Part shown: positions 1-9,200 of the stretch, piece after piece | How positions within the stretch are numbered: the first letter of the stretch is position 1 | How the letters are laid out: each line of letters opens with the position of its first letter | DNA from: Myxococcaceae bacterium JPH2 | GTDB lineage: Bacteria > Myxococcota > Myxococcia > Myxococcales > Myxococcaceae | NCBI GenBank assembly: GCA_016458225.1 | Contig: JAEMGR010000034.1 | Location: forward strand, 62,001 to 126,000 | Direction of reading: 5' to 3' | DNA: 64,000 nucleotides | The notes under the pieces: model-generated | Seen by the model: the letters and a program-made list of their open reading frames with translations, nothing else | Databases searched by the model: none | What the model was told of the DNA's origin: nothing | Translations under genes and position numbers: made by a program

Positions 1-1
1 C

Positions 2-757
2 CTGGACCGAGCCGACGTCGTGCATCGGGCGTGGGCCGCGGGGCTGCAGGGACTCATCATCCCCGCGGTGGGCCCGAGCACGTGGGAGCCGCTGCTCGAG
101 TTGCCCCGGCGCGACGCGCGCATCCAGGTGGGCCTGGGCATCCATCCCCAGTTCCTCCCGGACCTCCCCGCGGAGGAGGACGGCGCGCACCTGGAGCGGC
201 TCGACGCGCTGCTCGGACAAGGGGGCGCGGTGGCGGTGGGCGAGTGCGGGCTCGATGGGCCTTCGCTGTCGGGCGCACCGCTGGAGCGACAGTTGGCGGT
301 GCTCCGAGGCCACCTCGCGCTGGCGCGAAAGCACCACCTGCCGGTGCTGATGCACTGCCACCGACTGCACCCCGCGCTCATCGACCTCTTCAAGAACGAG
401 CCGCTGCCCGAGGCAGGCATCCTGATGCACAGCTACAGCGGCGGCGCGGAGCTGGCGCGCTTCTACATCCAGAAGGGCTGTCACTTCTCCTTCGCGGGCC
501 CCGTCACCTGGGCCGAGGCGCGCAAGCCGCTGGACGCCCTGCGCGTCATCCCCCCTGAGCGACTGATGGCGGAGACGGACGCGCCGGACCAGGCGCCCAC
601 GCCGCATCGGGGTGAGCGCTCGGAGCCCGCCTACCTGCCTCGCATCATCGAGGGCATGGCCCAGGCCCTGGGAGTGCCCGCCGACGTGCTCGCCCAGCGA
701 ACGACCGAGAACGCGCGCCGCCTGTTCCGGGAAGCTTTCCCCCCGGCTTCGCGGTAG
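2..757 (+). CDS. TatD family metal-dependent hydrolase (5' truncated by window edge)
   Basis: The frame is open from base 2, so the true start and the N-terminal HxH metal ligands lie outside the window; 251 residues remain. Visible TatD landmarks in order are GIHPQF, the metal-binding glutamate in VGECGLDG, histidines in LMHCH and LMHSYSG, and the C-terminal ETDAP, where the aspartate is a metal ligand. Family members are TIM-barrel, divalent-metal-dependent 3'-5' DNA exonucleases or deoxyribonucleases acting in the cytoplasm. It ends 28 bp before tcdA on the same strand and may be cotranscribed with it. Which TatD paralogue this is (TatD, YcfH or YjjV type) cannot be decided from the fragment. 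Confidence 0.85.
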   Translation: MDRADVVHRAWAAGLQGLIIPAVGPSTWEPLLELPRRDARIQVGLGIHPQFLPDLPAEEDGAHLERLDALLGQGGAVAVGECGLDGPSLSGAPLERQLAVLRGHLALARKHHLPVLMHCHRLHPALIDLFKNEPLPEAGILMHSYSGGAELARFYIQKGCHFSFAGPVTWAEARKPLDALRVIPPERLMAETDAPDQAPTPHRGERSEPAYLPRIIEGMAQALGVPADVLAQRTTENARRLFREAFPPASR

Positions 758-785
758 GCGAGCGGTCGCGTTATAGAGGACCGCC

Positions 786-1676
786 ATGAATTCGCAGCCC
801 GCTCCGCTCCCCCTGTCCGACGCCCCGTCGCACCCCTCTGCTCCAGCCCCGGCCTCGGTGGAACCTTCACTGGCGAAGCCCTTCAAGCTCTCACGCCGCT
901 TCGACCGCACGGCGCGGTTGCTCGGTGACGGCGCCATGGAGCGGCTGGCCAACGCGCACGTGGTCGTCTTTGGATTGGGCGGCGTGGGCAGCTTCACCGC
1001 CGAAGGGCTGGTGCGCAGCGGCGTGGGCCGGCTGACGCTCGTGGACCACGACGACGTCTGCGTCACCAACACCAACCGCCAGCTCCACGCGACGGTGAAG
1101 GCGGTGGGCAAGTCCAAGGCCGAGCTGATGGCGCAGCGCTGCCGCGAAATCAATCCCGAGGCGAAGGTGGAGGCCCTGCGCGAGTTCTACCGCGACGAGC
1201 TGGCCGAGACGCTGCTGCCACCCGGCCGCTACGACTTCGTGGTGGACGCCATCGACAACGTGAAGGCGAAGCTGCACCTGCTGCACCGCTGCGTCACGCT
1301 GGGCATCCCGGTGGTCAGCTCCATGGGCGCCGCGGGCCGCCTGGACCCCACGGCCATCCGCGTGGAGGACCTGTCCGAGACGCACATGGATCCGTTCGCC
1401 AAGGACATCCGCAAGCTGCTCAAGCGCAAGTACGGCGTAGAGACGGAGCGACACACCGGCATCACCGCCGTGTACTCCATCGAGGCGCGCCGCCAGCCCG
1501 TGGCCCTCCAGTACGACGACGCCACGGATGGCTTCCTGTGCGTGTGCCCGCAGGACAACGAGTTCCACACGTGCGACCACCGCACCCAGATTGACGGCAG
1601 CGTGGCCTTCGTCACGTCCGCGTTCGGCATGAACGCCGCGGGTGTGGTGGTGCGCCGGCTGGCGTCGGCGCGGTAG
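786..1676 (+). CDS. tcdA: tRNA threonylcarbamoyladenosine dehydratase (TcdA/CsdL, E1-like)
   Basis: A 296-residue ThiF/E1-superfamily protein. The nucleotide-binding loop GLGGVGS lies near residue 60, followed by LVDHDDVCVTNTNRQ, the layout of TcdA (formerly YgdL/CsdL), which adenylates and cyclises the t6A base at position 37 of ANN-decoding tRNAs. C-terminal Cys-containing segments (CVCPQDNE, HTCDH) are present. The first 40 or so residues are Pro/Ser/Ala rich and precede the conserved fold, so a later start is possible, although ATG 786 follows an in-frame gap cleanly. MoeB or ThiF are the alternatives, but no ubiquitin-like partner gene is nearby. Confidence 0.87.
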   Translation: MNSQPAPLPLSDAPSHPSAPAPASVEPSLAKPFKLSRRFDRTARLLGDGAMERLANAHVVVFGLGGVGSFTAEGLVRSGVGRLTLVDHDDVCVTNTNRQLHATVKAVGKSKAELMAQRCREINPEAKVEALREFYRDELAETLLPPGRYDFVVDAIDNVKAKLHLLHRCVTLGIPVVSSMGAAGRLDPTAIRVEDLSETHMDPFAKDIRKLLKRKYGVETERHTGITAVYSIEARRQPVALQYDDATDGFLCVCPQDNEFHTCDHRTQIDGSVAFVTSAFGMNAAGVVVRRLASAR

Positions 1677-1687
1677 GCCGCTCGCGC

Positions 1688-2653
1688 TCAGGCCACCTCG
1701 GCCCGGGCGCGCGCCACCGCCGCCTCGCGACCACACGGGCGGCGGAACACGCAGCGAGCGCAGGCGTTCAAGTCGTCGGTGGGCGTGAACGCCTCCGCTT
1801 CCTTCGGGGTGTTCGTCGCGGGGTCCTTCAGCAGCGCGCGCATGCTCGCCACGCTGGAGGTGAAGTGCTCGCGGAAGGAATCCAGCGCGGCCGGGTCGAC
1901 CGTCACGTCCTTCTCCACGCCCTCGTTCAAGTACACGAGCGACGCGCGCACCTTCTCCACGGGGAAGCGGTAGCGCTGCGCCACGTAGAGCGCGTAGCCC
2001 AGCACCTGCTCCTCGTAGCCCTCACGAAACTTGCCCGTCTTCCAGTCCACCACCACGGGCGCGCCGTCGTCGTCCACGTAGGCGAAGTCCGGGATGGCGA
2101 AGACCTTCAGGCCATCCAGCGAGAAGTGCGCGAAGTCATAGCCCGCGTCCACCTCCAGCCACTGCGCGGGCTTGAGTGCCTGCGACACGCGCGGCCACCG
2201 CGACGTGAAGAACCAGGACAGCGCCGAGCGCACCGTCTCGAAGTTCTGCTTCCACGTCTCGTCCGTCACGGCCTCGGCGTACTCGTGCTCCACGAGGCCG
2301 GTGAACTGCTTGCGGTACTTCTGCGTCCAGTACGCCTTGCCGCGCGAGTGGCGGAAGTCGTCCTGCATCAGCTTGCGCGCCCGAGACTCCACCGCCGCCG
2401 GATCCACCGCGCGCCCGGCCCGCCAGTCCAAGAGCACGTCCTTGAGGGTCTCGTGCACCACGCTGCCCGCCCACGTGTAGCGGTTGGCCAGCTTCTTCAA
2501 GACGTACAGCTCCCGCACGTCCTTCGCGGCGTCCGCCTCCCACCCACCCCAGGAGCGGTAGTAGTAGAGGTAGTAGGCCCGGAGGCACTCGGAGAACTTC
2601 TCGTGGCGGCTCTTGGACCAGGAGAAGTCGTTGCTGAGAGGGGGACGCCGCAT
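1688..2653 (-). CDS. PD-(D/E)XK nuclease family protein (RecB-like C-terminal domain)
   Basis: A 321-residue protein starting at ATG 2653 (MRRPPLSNDFSWSKS). It begins with the SWSKSRHEKFSECLRAYYL signature of RecB-type nuclease domains. The catalytic core is visible as PDFAYVDDDGAPVVVDWKTGKF, where Asp and the VDWKTG motif are the PD-(D/E)XK metal-binding residues. The C-terminus has four cysteines, CARCVFRRPCG plus upstream residues, resembling the Fe-S cluster-binding end of Cas4/AddB-like nucleases. It is likely a DNA exonuclease acting in repair; no cas genes are present. It is divergent from the SDR gene with 121 bp between them. The open frame extends upstream to 3058, but that part overlaps the SDR gene and lacks conserved content. 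Confidence 0.8.
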   Translation of the reverse strand: MRRPPLSNDFSWSKSRHEKFSECLRAYYLYYYRSWGGWEADAAKDVRELYVLKKLANRYTWAGSVVHETLKDVLLDWRAGRAVDPAAVESRARKLMQDDFRHSRGKAYWTQKYRKQFTGLVEHEYAEAVTDETWKQNFETVRSALSWFFTSRWPRVSQALKPAQWLEVDAGYDFAHFSLDGLKVFAIPDFAYVDDDGAPVVVDWKTGKFREGYEEQVLGYALYVAQRYRFPVEKVRASLVYLNEGVEKDVTVDPAALDSFREHFTSSVASMRALLKDPATNTPKEAEAFTPTDDLNACARCVFRRPCGREAAVARARAEVA

Positions 2654-2774
2654 GGAAGCGGCGCATCCTAGGCGGTCGCTCGCCCCACCAGAAGCGGAAC
2701 GAGCGGATGCCGCCTCCTCGGAGCCCGAGGAAAGACGCCGAGCGTAGGGAACCACACGGGTATGGTGCGCGCCG

Positions 2775-3584
2775 ATGAAAATCCCACCCTTCAGGGAGCG
2801 GACCGTCCTCGTCACGGGCGCCTCCAGCGGCATCGGGCGCGCGGCGGCGCTGGCCTTCGCGGCGGCCGGCGCGAACGTGGTGCTCGCCGCGCGCCGAGAG
2901 TCCGCGCTCCACGACGCGGCCCGTGAAGTGGAGGCGCTCGGTGTTCGCGCCCTGCCCGTGCGCTGCGACGTCACGAGAAGCGAGGACGTGGAGCGACTGC
3001 TTCGCGAGACGGACGCGGCGTTCGGTGGGTTGGATCTGCTCGTCAACAACGCGGGCATCGGACTCTATGGGCCGCTGGAGGACATCTCCGAGGCGCAGCT
3101 CCGCGAGGTGTTCGAGGTGAACGTCTTCGCCCTGTGGCGAGTGACGCGCGCCGCGCTCCCGCTGCTGCGCCGGAGGAAGGGCGCGCAGGTGATGAACGTC
3201 AGCTCGGTGCTGGGACATCGAGGTTTGCCGCTGCTGGGTGGCTACTGCGCGTCCAAGGCCGCGGTGAACGCCATGACCGAGTCCCTGCGCACGGAGCTGT
3301 CCTCCGAGGGAATCCGTGTGCTGCTCGTCTCTCCCGGCCTCACCGAGAGCGAGTTCCGCGAGCACCGACGGAACGCCGAGGGCTGGGCCCAGGACGCCAT
3401 TCCCCTTCGAGCCATGTCCGCCGAGGCCGTGGCCCAAGCCATGCTGCGCGCCGCGCGGCGTGGACGCCGCGACACGGTGCTCACCCTCCCCGGCCGCGCG
3501 ATGGTGCTCGCGAATCGCCTCGCGCCCGGATTGTTCGACCTCGTCGCTCGCCGCACCGCCAACCCTCGGAAGAAGTCGTCATGA
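2775..3584 (+). CDS. SDR family NAD(P)-dependent oxidoreductase
   Basis: A 269-residue classical short-chain dehydrogenase. It shows the cofactor loop TGASSGIG near residue 15, NNAG near residue 93, the catalytic Ser in NVSSVLG, and YCASK as the Tyr-x3-Lys pair. The substrate cannot be read from the sequence. The stop codon overlaps the mutY start in ATGA, so the two are translationally coupled, although no functional link between an SDR and MutY is obvious. ATG 2775 is the first start in the 121-bp gap to the divergent nuclease gene. Confidence 0.85.
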   Translation: MKIPPFRERTVLVTGASSGIGRAAALAFAAAGANVVLAARRESALHDAAREVEALGVRALPVRCDVTRSEDVERLLRETDAAFGGLDLLVNNAGIGLYGPLEDISEAQLREVFEVNVFALWRVTRAALPLLRRRKGAQVMNVSSVLGHRGLPLLGGYCASKAAVNAMTESLRTELSSEGIRVLLVSPGLTESEFREHRRNAEGWAQDAIPLRAMSAEAVAQAMLRAARRGRRDTVLTLPGRAMVLANRLAPGLFDLVARRTANPRKKSS

Positions 3585-4762
3585 GTCCGCGCCCGCGCAT
3601 CGCTCCCGTTCTCCCCACCGTCAGCCCCGAGCGACACGCCGCGCTGCGCGGCCCGCTCCTGAACTGGTACGACCACGGCAAGCGAGACCTGCCCTGGCGC
3701 CGCACGCGAGACCCGTACGCCATCTGGCTGAGCGAGGTGATGCTCCAGCAGACGCAGGTCTCCACGGTGATTCCCTACTGGGAGCGCTTCCTCGCGCGAT
3801 TCCCCACGGTGGGCGCGCTGGCCTCGGCGCCGCTCGATGACGTGCTCTCGGGATGGAAGGGGCTCGGGTACTACTCGCGCGCGCGAAACCTGCACCGCGC
3901 CGCGCAGGAGGTCGTGTCGCGCTTCCAAGGGCGACTCCCCGCCACCGCCGCCGAGCTGCTCACGCTGCCAGGCTTCGGGCGCTACACCGCCGGCGCGGTG
4001 GCCTCCATTGCCTTCGGCGAAGAGGCTCCGCTGGTGGATGGCAACGTGGCCCGCGTGCTGTCGCGCATCTTCGAGGTGGAGGGACTGCCCGGAGACCGCG
4101 CGCGCGAGGCCACGCTCTGGGCCTTGGCCGGAGCGCTGGTGAAGGGCGAGCGGCCCGGGGACTTCAATCAGGCGCTGATGGAGCACGGGGCCACGGTGTG
4201 TCGCCCGGAGTCTCCGCTGTGCCTCCTGTGCCCGGTGCGCGCGGGGTGCCTCGCGCACGCCAAGGGCCGCGTGGACGAGCTGCCCCCCGCCAAGGTGCGC
4301 GCCGCGCCCAAGAAGCTGGAGCTGGCGCTGGCGGTCTGGCCGCACGAGGGGAAGCTCCTCTTCGCTCGCCGCGCGGAGGAAGGGCTCTTCGGCGGACTGT
4401 GGGAGCTGCCCACTGCCGAGGTGGGAGAGGACACGTCCGACGCCGCGGCCGTCGAGCAGCTCTCGGCCGCGCTGGGCACGCAGGGTCTGAAGCTCGTGGG
4501 CGCACTGGGGAACGTGCGACGACAGCTCACCCACCGCTCACTCACGCTGCGCCTGTTGCGCGTGGATGCCCCCGCGCTGCCACGCCAGGCGAAGTCCTTC
4601 CAGGAGCTGCGTTGGTGCACGCCGCAGGACTCAGAGGCGCTCGGCATGAGCACCGCCATGCAGCGCGCCCTGGAGTCGGTGATTGCGCAAGACGTGCTCG
4701 CGGTGGCCATGCCCACTGCCCCCGCACCGACACGGAAGCGCCGCACGCGCGCGAGCACCTGA
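3581..4762 (+). CDS. mutY: A/G-specific adenine glycosylase MutY
   Basis: A 393-residue protein of typical MutY length. The helix-hairpin-helix glycosylase core carries the catalytic Glu in SEVMLQQTQVSTV and the catalytic Asp in VDGNVARVLSR. A 4Fe-4S cluster is indicated by Cys-x6-Cys-x2-Cys-x5-Cys in CRPESPLCLLCPVRAGC. The C-terminal 120 residues form the Nudix-like 8-oxoG recognition domain (LFARRAEEGLFGGLWELP). It removes adenine mispaired with 8-oxoguanine. The ATG overlaps the SDR stop by four bases. An upstream extension of the same frame inside the SDR gene is not part of the protein. Confidence 0.95.
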   Translation: MSPRPRIAPVLPTVSPERHAALRGPLLNWYDHGKRDLPWRRTRDPYAIWLSEVMLQQTQVSTVIPYWERFLARFPTVGALASAPLDDVLSGWKGLGYYSRARNLHRAAQEVVSRFQGRLPATAAELLTLPGFGRYTAGAVASIAFGEEAPLVDGNVARVLSRIFEVEGLPGDRAREATLWALAGALVKGERPGDFNQALMEHGATVCRPESPLCLLCPVRAGCLAHAKGRVDELPPAKVRAAPKKLELALAVWPHEGKLLFARRAEEGLFGGLWELPTAEVGEDTSDAAAVEQLSAALGTQGLKLVGALGNVRRQLTHRSLTLRLLRVDAPALPRQAKSFQELRWCTPQDSEALGMSTAMQRALESVIAQDVLAVAMPTAPAPTRKRRTRAST

Positions 4763-4902
4763 GTCCGCCTGCTCGCGGGTGTCCACCGCTCGACACGAAA
4801 CGACGGCTCGTGTCGCGCCGACAACCCCCGCGGCATGGGGGCGCTTTGTCAGGGCACGCACTCGGCGAAAGCTCCCCGCGCCCTCACCGCAGGAGAGCGA
4901 CC

Positions 4903-5121
4903 ATGGCACGCCACAGCGCGCAGAAGCCGACCAGCCCCCCGCCCCCGACGCCACAGGAGCGGCCCCAGGAGAACACGGCGACGGGCTCGCGCGAGCAGCC
5001 CTCTCACGAGCGCATCGCCCGCCGCGCCTACGAAATCTTCCTCGCTCGCGGCAGCGCGCCCGGTAGCCCGGAACAGGACTGGTTCCAGGCCGAGCGCGAG
5101 CTGCGCCTCGGCCGGCACTGA
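4903..5121 (+). CDS. Small DUF2934-like protein
   Basis: A 72-residue protein preceded by a strong AGGAG box at about 4891. The N-terminal 30 residues are Pro/Gln/Thr rich and probably disordered. The C-terminal 40 residues (HERIARRAYEIFLARG, then DWFQAEREL) match the short helical DUF2934 pattern RIxxRAYEIYxxRG...DWxxAExEL found in many soil bacteria. Its function is unknown. The 140 bp separating it from mutY hold no other recognisable feature, so it probably has its own promoter. Confidence 0.75.
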   Translation: MARHSAQKPTSPPPPTPQERPQENTATGSREQPSHERIARRAYEIFLARGSAPGSPEQDWFQAERELRLGRH

Positions 5122-5131
5122 CCCGCGTGAC

Positions 5132-6226
5132 TCAGTGAGGATGCGGCACGGCGCGGAGCACGGGGCGCTCGGCCTCCAGTGCCCCCTTGAGTCGCCGCTG
5201 GGCGTCCCGCAGCTCGGAGAGGATGCGCTCGGCATCGCCCACCGAGCGCATGGCCAGGCCACACGCGGGCGTCAGCAACACCGTGGAGAGCACCTGCGAG
5301 AAGGCGTGCCCCCGAGGCAGCGCCGCCTTGAGTGACGCCTCCACCGAGTCCACCAGCTCCGGCACGGCATACGACGACGCCAGGTCCGTGGGGACGATGC
5401 CCAGGCTCAGCGTGGCCCCCGCCGCGAGGAAGCGCTCCAGCGCGGCCTGCTCCTCCACCATCGCGTCCAACGACAGGCGCACGTCCAGCGACAAGAGGTC
5501 TGGCTGCACATCCAGCAGCGCGGCCCAGTCCGTGTTGCCGCAGCAGTGCAGCCCCACGAGCGCGCCCTCTCGCTGCAGCGCCACCACCAAGATCCTCAGC
5601 TCCTGAAGCGCCAGCAGGTGCCTCGGGTTGGTGCGGTCCAGGGCGTACAAACCCGGCTCGTCCAGGAAGAACAAGGGCGTGGTGTTGGTGCGACGGAGCG
5701 CCTTCACCATCGCGAGCGCCCGCGCCATCACCAGCCGGAACATCGCGGCGTCCAGCCCCGGAACGTCCAAGGTGGGCGTGCCCGTGCTGGCGCGCGCCAC
5801 GGAGCGGACCGTGAAGGGGCCCGCGAGCTGCGCCTTCGCGAAGGCCAGCTTCCGGTGCTCCACCTCCCACAGGAAGGGCCGCCACGCTCGGCACGCGTCC
5901 GGGGACGGCTCGTAGGACTCCAGCGCGCCCGCCGCGAGCGCCGCGTCCAGCCGCGCCTCGAACGCCTCGCGCCCGGCCTCCCAGGCGGGGAGGTCCACCG
6001 TGCACAGCCCCTCGTCGTCGAAGCGCAGGCCCGGCAACCCCTCCAGGGCCGCGGGAATCATCAACTCCGAGGGATGGCCCACCGGAAGCTGCGGAAGGAA
6101 GGGGATGTCCAAGGCCAACGCGGCCTGGAGCCCCAGCTCCACCTGGGTATGCGGGAGGCTGCCGATGCCCGTGGTGGCGCAGGCGGGCAGCAACTGGACA
6201 GCACGGCGGATGGTCGGCGCGCTCAT
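5132..6226 (-). CDS. Core-MetE-like cobalamin-independent methionine synthase family protein
   Basis: A 364-residue protein equal to the C-terminal catalytic half of MetE, lacking the N-terminal half of the full-length 750-residue enzyme. It starts with the substrate-binding TTGIGSLPHT and keeps the zinc ligands: His and Cys in GLHCCGNTDW and the distal Cys in TPACGLAMR. Family knowledge: such short core-MetE proteins transfer a methyl group to homocysteine, probably from a corrinoid protein instead of methyl-tetrahydrofolate. It sits 10 bp downstream of metH on the same strand, so it is the third gene of the methionine operon. Whether it makes methionine or does another methyl transfer is open. 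Confidence 0.75.
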   Translation of the reverse strand: MSAPTIRRAVQLLPACATTGIGSLPHTQVELGLQAALALDIPFLPQLPVGHPSELMIPAALEGLPGLRFDDEGLCTVDLPAWEAGREAFEARLDAALAAGALESYEPSPDACRAWRPFLWEVEHRKLAFAKAQLAGPFTVRSVARASTGTPTLDVPGLDAAMFRLVMARALAMVKALRRTNTTPLFFLDEPGLYALDRTNPRHLLALQELRILVVALQREGALVGLHCCGNTDWAALLDVQPDLLSLDVRLSLDAMVEEQAALERFLAAGATLSLGIVPTDLASSYAVPELVDSVEASLKAALPRGHAFSQVLSTVLLTPACGLAMRSVGDAERILSELRDAQRRLKGALEAERPVLRAVPHPH

Positions 6227-6236
6227 GGCCCGGACT

Positions 6237-9200
6237 CTAGCCCACGGAGAAGTACGAGGCCTGGGGATGGTGGAAGACGAGCGCGGACACCGACGCCTCC
6301 GGCTCCATCATGCAGCCGTCAGTGAGGCGCACGCCGATCTCCTCCGGCCGCAGCGCCTGGAAGAGCTTCGACTGGTCCTCCAGCCGAGGACACGCGGGGT
6401 ATCCGAACGAGTAGCGCTTGCCCGTGTACTCCGCGCGGAAGCGCTCCACCATCGTCATGTCCGCGCGGTCCGGGAAGCCCCACATGCTGCGCAGCTGCGT
6501 GTGCAGCAGCTCGGCGTAGCCCTCGGCCGTCTCCAGCGCGAGCGCCTGAACCGCGTGCATCTTGAGGAACTCCCCCTTCGCCTTCAGCTCCTCGGACAGC
6601 TCGCGGATGCCCGAGCCCGCCGTGGTGACGAACATGCCCAGGTGGTCCACCGGCGCGCCGCGCTCCAGCGGCTTCACGTAGTCCGCCAGACACAGGCCGT
6701 TCTCCTTGTCCTGGCGCGGGAAGTCGAAGGACACCACGGGCTCACCGGTGCGCCCGTCGAACAGGTGCACGCGGTCTCCCTCGCTGCCCGCCTTGAAGAA
6801 CTGGAACACCGAACGCGCCTGCATGACACCGCCGCGCAGCATCGCCTTCAGCTCCTCCACCGCCTCCTTCAGCGCGAGCGCCTTGCGGCCCTCCTCCGTC
6901 TTCGCCAGCTCCGCCTCCTGCGGCGTGCCCAGCGCGCGAGACGACGTGCGCAAGCCCAGGTGGCGCCCGTACAGCATCACGGGGTTGATGAACTTCCAGA
7001 TGTGATCCAACGGCGTGTTCGTCAGCACGTGCCGCTCATGGTCCGGTGGCGCCGGCACGGTCTCCACGATGGGCACTTCCGCGCTGCGGCCTCGGCGCGC
7101 GGTGGCGGCGGGGGCCGGGCGCTCCTTCACCTCCTGCGCGAGCCGCGCACGTCGCTCGGCCAGCTCCCCCCGCAGCTTCGCGTGCGAGCCCGGGTCGACA
7201 ATCTGCTTGGCCAGCTCCAGGCCGTTCATCGCGTCCTGCGCATAGGCCACGGTGCCGGCGCCATAGGCCGGAGCGATGTTGCGATCCACGAAGTTGCGGC
7301 TCAGCGCCGCGCCGCCCACCAGGATGGGCACCTCCACGCCCGCGCGCTTGAGGTCCTCCGCCGTGGACACCATCTGGTGCGCGCTCTTCACCAACAAACC
7401 CGAGAGGCCCACGATGTCCGGCCGATGCTCGCGCACCGCCTGCACGAGCTGCTCGGGCGGGACCTTGATGCCCAGGTTCACCACGTGGAAGCCGTTGTTG
7501 GCGAGGATGATCTCCACCAGGTTCTTCCCGATGTCGTGCACGTCGCCCTTCACCGTGGCGAGGACAATCTTCCCGCGCAGCGCCGCCTGAGCCTTGCTCA
7601 TGTGCGGCTCCAGGTGGCTCACCGCGGCCTTCATCGATTCGGCGCTCTGGAGCACCTCCGCGACGATGAGCTCGTTGGCCGCGAACAGGCGCCCCACCTC
7701 ATCCATGCCCTTCATCAGCGGGCCGTTGATGATCTCCAGCGGCGCGTACTTCTGCATCGCCAGGTCCAGGTCCGCCAGGAGGCCGTCGCGCGTGCCCTCG
7801 ATGATGTAGCGCTGGAGCCGCTCTTCCAGCGGCAGGCTGCTGACCTGCGCGCGCGCGGGCTTGCGCTCACGGAAGTGCGCCGCGAAGGGCGTCACGGGGT
7901 CCGTGCCCCGGTTGTACAGGAGGTCCTCGGCCAGCCGGCGCTCCTCCTCGGGCAGCGACGCGTAGCGCTCCAGCTTCTCCGAGTTGACGAGCGCCATGTC
8001 CAGGCCCGCCTGCACGCAGTGGTACAGGAACACGGAGTTGAGCACCTCGCGGCCCGCGGTGGGCAGGCCGAAGGACACGTTGCTGATGCCCAGCACGGTG
8101 CGGCTGCGCGGGAAGCGCTGTTTGATGAGGCGCACGCCCTCGATGGTCTCCACGCCGCTGCCCGTGTACTGCGCGTCGCCCGAGGCGCACGGGAAGACGA
8201 GCGGATCGAAGTACAGGTCTTCCTCGCGCATGCCGTACTTCTTCGTCAGCAGCTCCATGGACCGCTCGGCCACCGCCAGCTTGCGCTCGCGCGTGACGGC
8301 CATGCCCACCTCGTCGATGCAGCCCACCACCAGCGCCGCGCCGAAGCGCCGCGCGAGCGGAACCACCTTCTCGAAGCGCTCCTCGCCGTCCTCCAGGTTG
8401 ACCGAGTTGATGATGGCCTTGCCCTGGCTGTACGAGAGCGCCATCTCGATGACGCGCTCGTCCGTCGAGTCGATCATCAAGGGCACGCGCACCTTCTTGA
8501 CGACCACCTCCAGGAAGCGGCGCATGTCCTCCAGCTCATCGCGGTCCGGGTTCGCCAGGCAGATGTCGATGACCTGCGCGCCCCGCTTCACCTGCGCGCG
8601 AGCAATCTCCGACGCGTCGTCCAGTGCGCCCGCGACGATGAGCTCCTTGAACTTCTTGCTGCCGATGACGTTGGTGCGCTCGCCCACGATGAGCGGGCGC
8701 TGCTCGTCCACCACTTCCACGTAGTCCACGCCGGACAGCGTGGAGCGGCGCGGCGGCGTCTGGTTCCGGGGCTTCACGCCCTTCACCGCTTCAGCCAAGG
8801 CGCGCACGTGGCCCGCGTGGGTGCCACAACAGCCGCCCACCACGTTGAGCCAGCCCTGCTCACAGAAGCGCCGGAGCGAGCGGGAGATCATCTCCGGCGT
8901 CTCCAGGTACTGGCCATTCTCGTCCGGCAGGCCCGCGTTGGGCACGCACGACACGGGGAACGCGCTCATGCCCGACAGCGAGCGCAGGTGGTCCGTCATG
9001 AAGTCCGGACCCGTGGCGCAGTTGAGCCCCAGGTACAAGAGCTCCGAGTGCTCCAGTGACGTGGCCAGGCTCTCCACGGACTGGCCCGCGAGCATGGTGC
9101 CCATGGGCTCGATGGTCCCCGACACCGCCACCGGCAGCGCGTAGCCCAGCTTCCGGAACGCGCGCTCGATGCCCTGGAGCGCCGCCTTGACGTTGCGCGT

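Noticed and set aside
1688-2653. Cas4 assignment for the RecB-like nuclease
   Set aside because: No other cas gene or repeat array is in the window, and the domain is common in stand-alone repair nucleases.
6000-9059. Plus-strand frame of about 1000 codons across metH
   Set aside because: Antisense to an unmistakable MetH with all domains.
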